Below are positions 46,882-50,584 of a stretch of 50,584 nucleotides of DNA, one piece after another. Origin of the DNA: Companilactobacillus futsaii JCM 17355 (lineage in GTDB: Bacteria > Bacillota > Bacilli > Lactobacillales > Lactobacillaceae); contig NZ_AZDO01000086.1 in NCBI RefSeq assembly GCF_001435505.1, positions 1 to 50,584 on the forward strand, read 5' to 3'. Within the stretch, counting starts at the first letter, position 1, and each line of letters starts with the position of its first letter. A program made the translations under genes and the position numbers. The notes beneath the pieces were generated by a model. The model saw nothing but the letters and a program-made list of their open reading frames with translations. It had not been told where the DNA came from and ran no database searches.

Positions 46882-47519
46882 TATTTACCCCAACTTTCTG
46901 GATCTTGATACCATTGTTGTAATAATTCCATATCGCTTTCTTCAACGTAGTCCAATTTTTGAGCTACTTGAATCATGGTTGGATAATCTGTCAAAGTAAA
47001 TAATTTAGTATGCGCATCGGAAAAATTCTTGGTGCTTTCTGGCAAATCATAGGAGAAAATTGCGACTGTTCCAATCACATCTCCGCCTTCTTCTTCAACA
47101 GCCTTAACAGCTTTTAAAATACTGCCACCGGTTGAAATCAAGTCATCGATCAAAACAACTTTGTCACCCTTTTGACAGCGTCCTTCAATTTGACTCTTCT
47201 TACCGTGATCCTTTTTTTGTGGACGAACATAGTTCAATGGCAAATTCAAAATATTAGAAACACCTGTAGCGTGAGGGATGCCGGCTGTGGCAACTCCTCC
47301 AATAACTTCAGCTTCAGGATACTTTTCTTTGATTAATTCAGCTAAATCATGAGCAATTGTTTGGCGAAAATCTGGATAAGCAATAGTCAAACGATTATCC
47401 GTATAAATTGGAGCCTTGATACCACTAGCCCAAATGAAAGGCTTTTTGGGGTTCAAAGTTACCGCCTTGATCTTTAATAATTGACTGGCAATATTGTTTG
47501 CGACTGATACTTTATCCAT
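46881..47519 (-). CDS. pyrE: orotate phosphoribosyltransferase
   Basis: Makes orotidine 5'-phosphate from orotate and PRPP. The 212-aa protein has VIGGVATAGIPHATGVS near 74-90, the KKDHGKKSQIEG loop that covers the active site, and the PRPP-binding motif VVLIDDLISTGGS near 121-133. Both ends overlap neighbours as TAATG (pyrF upstream, pyrD downstream), so translation is coupled. Confidence 0.95.
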   Translation of the reverse strand: MDKVSVANNIASQLLKIKAVTLNPKKPFIWASGIKAPIYTDNRLTIAYPDFRQTIAHDLAELIKEKYPEAEVIGGVATAGIPHATGVSNILNLPLNYVRPQKKDHGKKSQIEGRCQKGDKVVLIDDLISTGGSILKAVKAVEEEGGDVIGTVAIFSYDLPESTKNFSDAHTKLFTLTDYPTMIQVAQKLDYVEESDMELLQQWYQDPESWGK

Positions 47520-48211
47520 TATTTATTCCACTCCTTACAAATATTCATATATGCTTGATAACCATTTTCAGCTAAAGTAATTGGACGACCAACCACAATG
47601 GCATCACTACCTAAAGTCTTAGCTTTAGCTGGTGTAGCAACACGTTTTTGATCTTCCACTTGTGATGCTTTGGGACGAATACCTGGGGTAACGCATAAAA
47701 AGTCTTCACTAGTAGCTTGTTTGATCATCGGTACTTCCAAAGCTGAAGAAATTACGCCATCGGCTTTGTTATCAAAAGCTAATTTTGCTAGATGTGTAAC
47801 GTAATCTTGAGATTGTAGTGGCACTTGCAATTCATTCTTCAATTCAGTTTGTCCTAAAGAAGTCAACTGTGTAACCGCAAGTAACTTCGTATCAGAACCT
47901 GCTAGTCCTTTTTTTGCAGCGGCAATCATTTCTGCACCACCACTGGCATGAACTGTCAACATCTGAACATCCCACTTGGCAATCATCTCACAAGTTCTTT
48001 TAACCGTGTTAGGAATATCATGTAACTTCAAATCAAGAAAAATATTGTATCCTCGTTCTCTCAAATTTCTAACAAACGGATAACCGAATTGACAAAACAT
48101 TTCCAAACCAATCTTCAAAAATAATTTTTGATCCTTAGGAAATTGATTCAAAAAGTTAATACATTCAAAATCATCTGCAAAATCTAACGCTACTATTACT
48201 GGCTTATTCAT
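47519..48211 (-). CDS. pyrF: orotidine 5'-phosphate decarboxylase
   Basis: Catalyses the last step to UMP. The 230-aa protein has VALDFADDFE at the N-terminus, the catalytic DLKLHDIPNTVKRT motif near 60-73 and the phosphate-binding end TPGIRPK and DAIVVGRPIT. GAGGGG precedes the ATG. It starts 16 bp after pyrC. Confidence 0.95.
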   Translation of the reverse strand: MNKPVIVALDFADDFECINFLNQFPKDQKLFLKIGLEMFCQFGYPFVRNLRERGYNIFLDLKLHDIPNTVKRTCEMIAKWDVQMLTVHASGGAEMIAAAKKGLAGSDTKLLAVTQLTSLGQTELKNELQVPLQSQDYVTHLAKLAFDNKADGVISSALEVPMIKQATSEDFLCVTPGIRPKASQVEDQKRVATPAKAKTLGSDAIVVGRPITLAENGYQAYMNICKEWNK

Positions 48212-48227
48212 TTTTACCCCTCATTCT

Positions 48228-49499
48228 TTATTTTGGATAGACTAGTTGTCCATCACAATAAGTTTGTTGCACTGATCCAAAAACCTTTTTTCCGATAAAA
48301 GGACTATTAGAGCCTTTAGAAATAAAATCATTTTTGTTGATTTCAAATTCATCATTTAAGTTAATGATTGAAAAATCAGCTTTTTGTCCAAGCTTAATTT
48401 CTCCGGCTTCATTTAAGTCAAAAATCCTACTTGGATTAGTCGACATCAGATTCAATAATTTTTCTAAACTAATGATGCCTGTTTTGACCAAACGACTGTA
48501 CATCAATGGAAAACTCGTTTCGATACCAGTAATTCCAAAAGCACTCTTTGCAAAACCTTGATTCTTCTCATTTTCAGCGTGTGGTGCATGGTCCGTTGCA
48601 ATCATGTCGATCGTGCCATCTTGTAAACCGCTGATTAAAGCCTGACGATCATTTTCACTACGTAATGGTGGATTCATCTTAAAATTAGCATCATCGATCA
48701 AAATATCATCTTCACTCAACAACAAGTGGTGTGGTGATACTTCACAGGTAACGTCGATTCCCGCATCCTTAGCCATTCTGACCAAATCCACACCATCTTT
48801 AGTTGAAATGTGACAGACATGATAGTGAACGCCGGTTTCTTTAGCTAGCATTAAATCTCTAGCCAATTGCGATGTTTCTGCTACTTGTTGGATACCTGGC
48901 AAACCTAAACGTGTCGCTGCAGGTCCAAAATTAATGACGCCCTTATTAAAGAGATTCTTATCTTCTACGTGAGCTGCTAAATGACTGTTGATAGCAGCAA
49001 TTCTTTCCATAGCATCAAACATCGACTTTGCATTCATGATTCCGTGACCATCGTTTGAAAAGGCGAAAGCTCCTAGTTTACTTAGTTGTTCAATATCAAC
49101 TAATTCATCACTAGTTTCATCTTTAGTAACTGGTGCATATTGCAAAGTATGAATAACTGAATTCTTTTTGTTCAATTCAATCTGCTTCGTAAACTTCTCT
49201 GCATCATCAGGCACTGGGATAACATTTGGCATCGCACCAACGGTCGTAAAGCCACCATGAGCTGAAGCCTTAGTTCCCGTTTCAATTGTTTCTTTGTGAA
49301 CTTGACCGGGCTCTCTGAAATGAACGTGAATATCGACTAAACCTGGTGTAACTAGATTAAACTTGGCATCGATTATTTTACTTCCTTGGGGATGAATATT
49401 TTCAGCAATTTTTGAAAATTTCCCATCTTCAATCAAGAGATCACAATTTATTAATTTATTTGTGTAAAACAATTTTGCATTTTTGACCAGTAAGTTCAT
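48228..49499 (-). CDS. pyrC: dihydroorotase
   Basis: Cyclises carbamoyl aspartate to dihydroorotate. The 423-aa protein is a class I dihydroorotase with the metal motif VDIHVHFREPGQVHKET near 56-72, HVEDKNLF and CHISTKDGVD with further metal histidines, and the catalytic Asp in IATDHAPHAENEK near 304-316. Its ATG lies 44 bp inside the end of pyrB, with AAAGGAG upstream at a longish spacing. Confidence 0.95.
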   Translation of the reverse strand: MNLLVKNAKLFYTNKLINCDLLIEDGKFSKIAENIHPQGSKIIDAKFNLVTPGLVDIHVHFREPGQVHKETIETGTKASAHGGFTTVGAMPNVIPVPDDAEKFTKQIELNKKNSVIHTLQYAPVTKDETSDELVDIEQLSKLGAFAFSNDGHGIMNAKSMFDAMERIAAINSHLAAHVEDKNLFNKGVINFGPAATRLGLPGIQQVAETSQLARDLMLAKETGVHYHVCHISTKDGVDLVRMAKDAGIDVTCEVSPHHLLLSEDDILIDDANFKMNPPLRSENDRQALISGLQDGTIDMIATDHAPHAENEKNQGFAKSAFGITGIETSFPLMYSRLVKTGIISLEKLLNLMSTNPSRIFDLNEAGEIKLGQKADFSIINLNDEFEINKNDFISKGSNSPFIGKKVFGSVQQTYCDGQLVYPK

Positions 49500-50406
49500 C
49501 TTCTGCGTTATCTCCTTTTAAAACTGCTTCAATCATTGCCATTCTCATAAAGACACCATTGGCCATTTGGGGGAAGATGTATGATTTGTCGCATTCCACT
49601 ACATCATCCGCAATTTCTGCTCCACGATTTACTGGTGCTGGGTGCATGATAATTGCATCAGGTTTCATCATATTGACACGATCCATATCCAAACCGTATT
49701 TTTCAAAATAGTCAGCTTTGGAGAAATTCTTGTTTTCTTCAGCAGAAAGACGTTCGTGTTGAACTCTAAGTAGCATTACAACGTCCATTTCTTGGCAAAG
49801 TTCATCAACACTCATGTGTGGTCCAATTTCGGCAAATTCCGGTGTATACCATGAATCTAAGCCACCAAAACAAACTTGAGCTCCTAGTCTTGTTAAAATT
49901 TCAGCATTTGAATGGGCTACTCTTGAATGACTCAAGTCTCCGATAATACCAACCTTTAATCCATCAAAATTACCAAAGTGTTCATAGATTGTCATTAAGT
50001 CCAAAAGTGATTGTGAAGGATGTTGACCAGTACCGTCGCCACCGTTGATGATGTGGATCTTCAAGTTATGGTTGTTTACCAAATCTTCGTAATATTTGTC
50101 TTGACTGTGACGAATAACTGCTACGCTAGCGCCAATACTCTCTTCAGTTTTTACAGTGTCATAAAGTGTTTCACCCTTAGAAGTTGAAGATGTTGATGCT
50201 TCAAATTCGATTTCTTTCATGCCTAGCTTCATTTCAGCCACTTGGAAGCTAGATTTAGTTCTAGTACTGTTTTCAAAGAATAAGTTGATAGCAAATTTAT
50301 CTTGCCCAATTTCTGATTTCTTACCAGTTTTGAAATCAATCGCTGAATCAATTAGATTTAGTACCTCTTCATTTGATAATTGTGACATAGAAAGTATATT
50401 TTTCAT
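49456..50406 (-). CDS. pyrB: aspartate carbamoyltransferase catalytic subunit
   Basis: Joins carbamoyl phosphate and aspartate, the first committed step of pyrimidine synthesis. The 316-aa protein has FFENSTRTKSSFQVAEMKLG near 48-67 (carbamoyl phosphate loop), SIGASVAVIRHSQ, the NGGDGTGQHPSQSLLDL motif, and MHPAPVNRG near 273-281. There is no regulatory-chain gene. GGAGG precedes the ATG. It is the first gene of pyrB-pyrC-pyrF-pyrE-pyrD, under the PyrR attenuator. The carbamoyl phosphate synthase genes are not in this operon. Confidence 0.95.
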   Translation of the reverse strand: MKNILSMSQLSNEEVLNLIDSAIDFKTGKKSEIGQDKFAINLFFENSTRTKSSFQVAEMKLGMKEIEFEASTSSTSKGETLYDTVKTEESIGASVAVIRHSQDKYYEDLVNNHNLKIHIINGGDGTGQHPSQSLLDLMTIYEHFGNFDGLKVGIIGDLSHSRVAHSNAEILTRLGAQVCFGGLDSWYTPEFAEIGPHMSVDELCQEMDVVMLLRVQHERLSAEENKNFSKADYFEKYGLDMDRVNMMKPDAIIMHPAPVNRGAEIADDVVECDKSYIFPQMANGVFMRMAMIEAVLKGDNAEDELTGQKCKIVLHK

Positions 50407-50421
50407 TGTTTTCCTCCAAAT

Positions 50422-50507
50422 TAAAAGGGATAGCTTTTATCCAGCTACCCCCTAAAAGTTTGGTGTTCAACCGACCTTTCAGACCTCACTGGATCTATTT
50501 AAAAGTT
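50422..50507 (-). promoter_or_regulatory. PyrR-controlled attenuator of the pyr operon
   Basis: On the minus strand the PyrR-binding loop reads AGATCCAGTGAGGTCT (about 50481-50496), inside a CTTT/AAAG hairpin. It matches the known ARUCCNGNGAGGYU consensus. A terminator follows, AGGGGGTAGCT pairing with AGCTATCCCTTTT (50422-50453), then the pyrB ribosome binding site. PyrR with UMP should stabilise the loop and cause termination. Confidence 0.9.
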
Positions 50508-50541
50508 CCCTGACGATTTATTTTTTAGTAAGGCAGATTGT

Positions 50542-50570
50542 AAAATATAACCGAACACTAGTGGACACAA
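50542..50570 (-). promoter_or_regulatory. Possible pyr operon promoter
   Basis: Minus-strand -35 TTGTGT (50565-50570), 17-bp spacer, -10 TATTTT (50542-50547), upstream of the attenuator. The match is moderate, and transcription could also enter from outside the window. Confidence 0.4.
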
Positions 50571-50584
50571 AAACCCATAAAGGT

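Overview
The window reads as chromosome from a low-GC, Gram-positive lactic acid bacterium of the Lactobacillaceae. Evidence for this is the strong GGAGG-type ribosome binding sites, the LicT/LacT-type antitermination, the catabolite-response (cre) sites, several lactose/cellobiose-family PTS systems, a PyrR-attenuated pyr operon and an FMN-riboswitch rib operon. A Companilactobacillus-like species is my guess and cannot be settled from sequence alone. I see no rRNA, tRNA, insertion sequence, prophage or CRISPR array. Nearly all genes lie on the minus strand, so most operons read right to left.

Left part (1-13.4 kb): three small unknown or poorly known genes; a glycerate kinase/GntP-family permease pair with a divergent CdaR-type regulator; an esterase, a NupC nucleoside transporter, an aldo/keto reductase and a Cof-type HAD phosphatase; the riboflavin operon ribD-ribE-ribBA-ribH behind a promoter, FMN riboswitch and terminator; and a class I glutamine-amidotransferase-like hydrolase.

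Sugar region I (13.6-23.0 kb): a lactose-type operon lacT-lacF-lacE-lacG (20.55 to 16.1 kb), followed by a second, shorter operon with a near-identical IIA, a HAD phosphatase and a second antiterminator but no IIB or IIC. Both operons start with the same arrangement: a cre site on the -35 box, a 17-bp spacer, a TATACT -10 box, a ribonucleic antiterminator (RAT) with an identical core, and an overlapping terminator. A further HAD gene with its own cre promoter and a cellobiose-family IIC lie upstream.

Middle (23.0-28.4 kb): a guanine deaminase gene that looks broken at its 5' end, its NCS2 nucleobase permease, and two paralogous membrane diguanylate cyclases.

Sugar region II (28.5-37.9 kb): PTS IIB, PTS IIA, two 6-phospho-beta-glucosidases, an RpiR/MurR regulator, a PTS IIC, a MupG-family protein, an Eis-type acetyltransferase and another HAD phosphatase. 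The PTS parts are dispersed, so the enzymes probably exchange subunits.

Right part (38-50.6 kb): an EPSP-synthase homologue lacking several catalytic residues; a Sapep-type dipeptidase with a YfcC permease; small genes; a lactate permease; and the operon pyrB-pyrC-pyrF-pyrE-pyrD behind a PyrR attenuator at the right edge.

The observations most worth a second look are the AroA-like protein with altered active site, the paired RAT-controlled lac operons with an orphan IIA-HAD-antiterminator unit, and the damaged guanine deaminase gene. I did not find a clearly new defence or mobile system.
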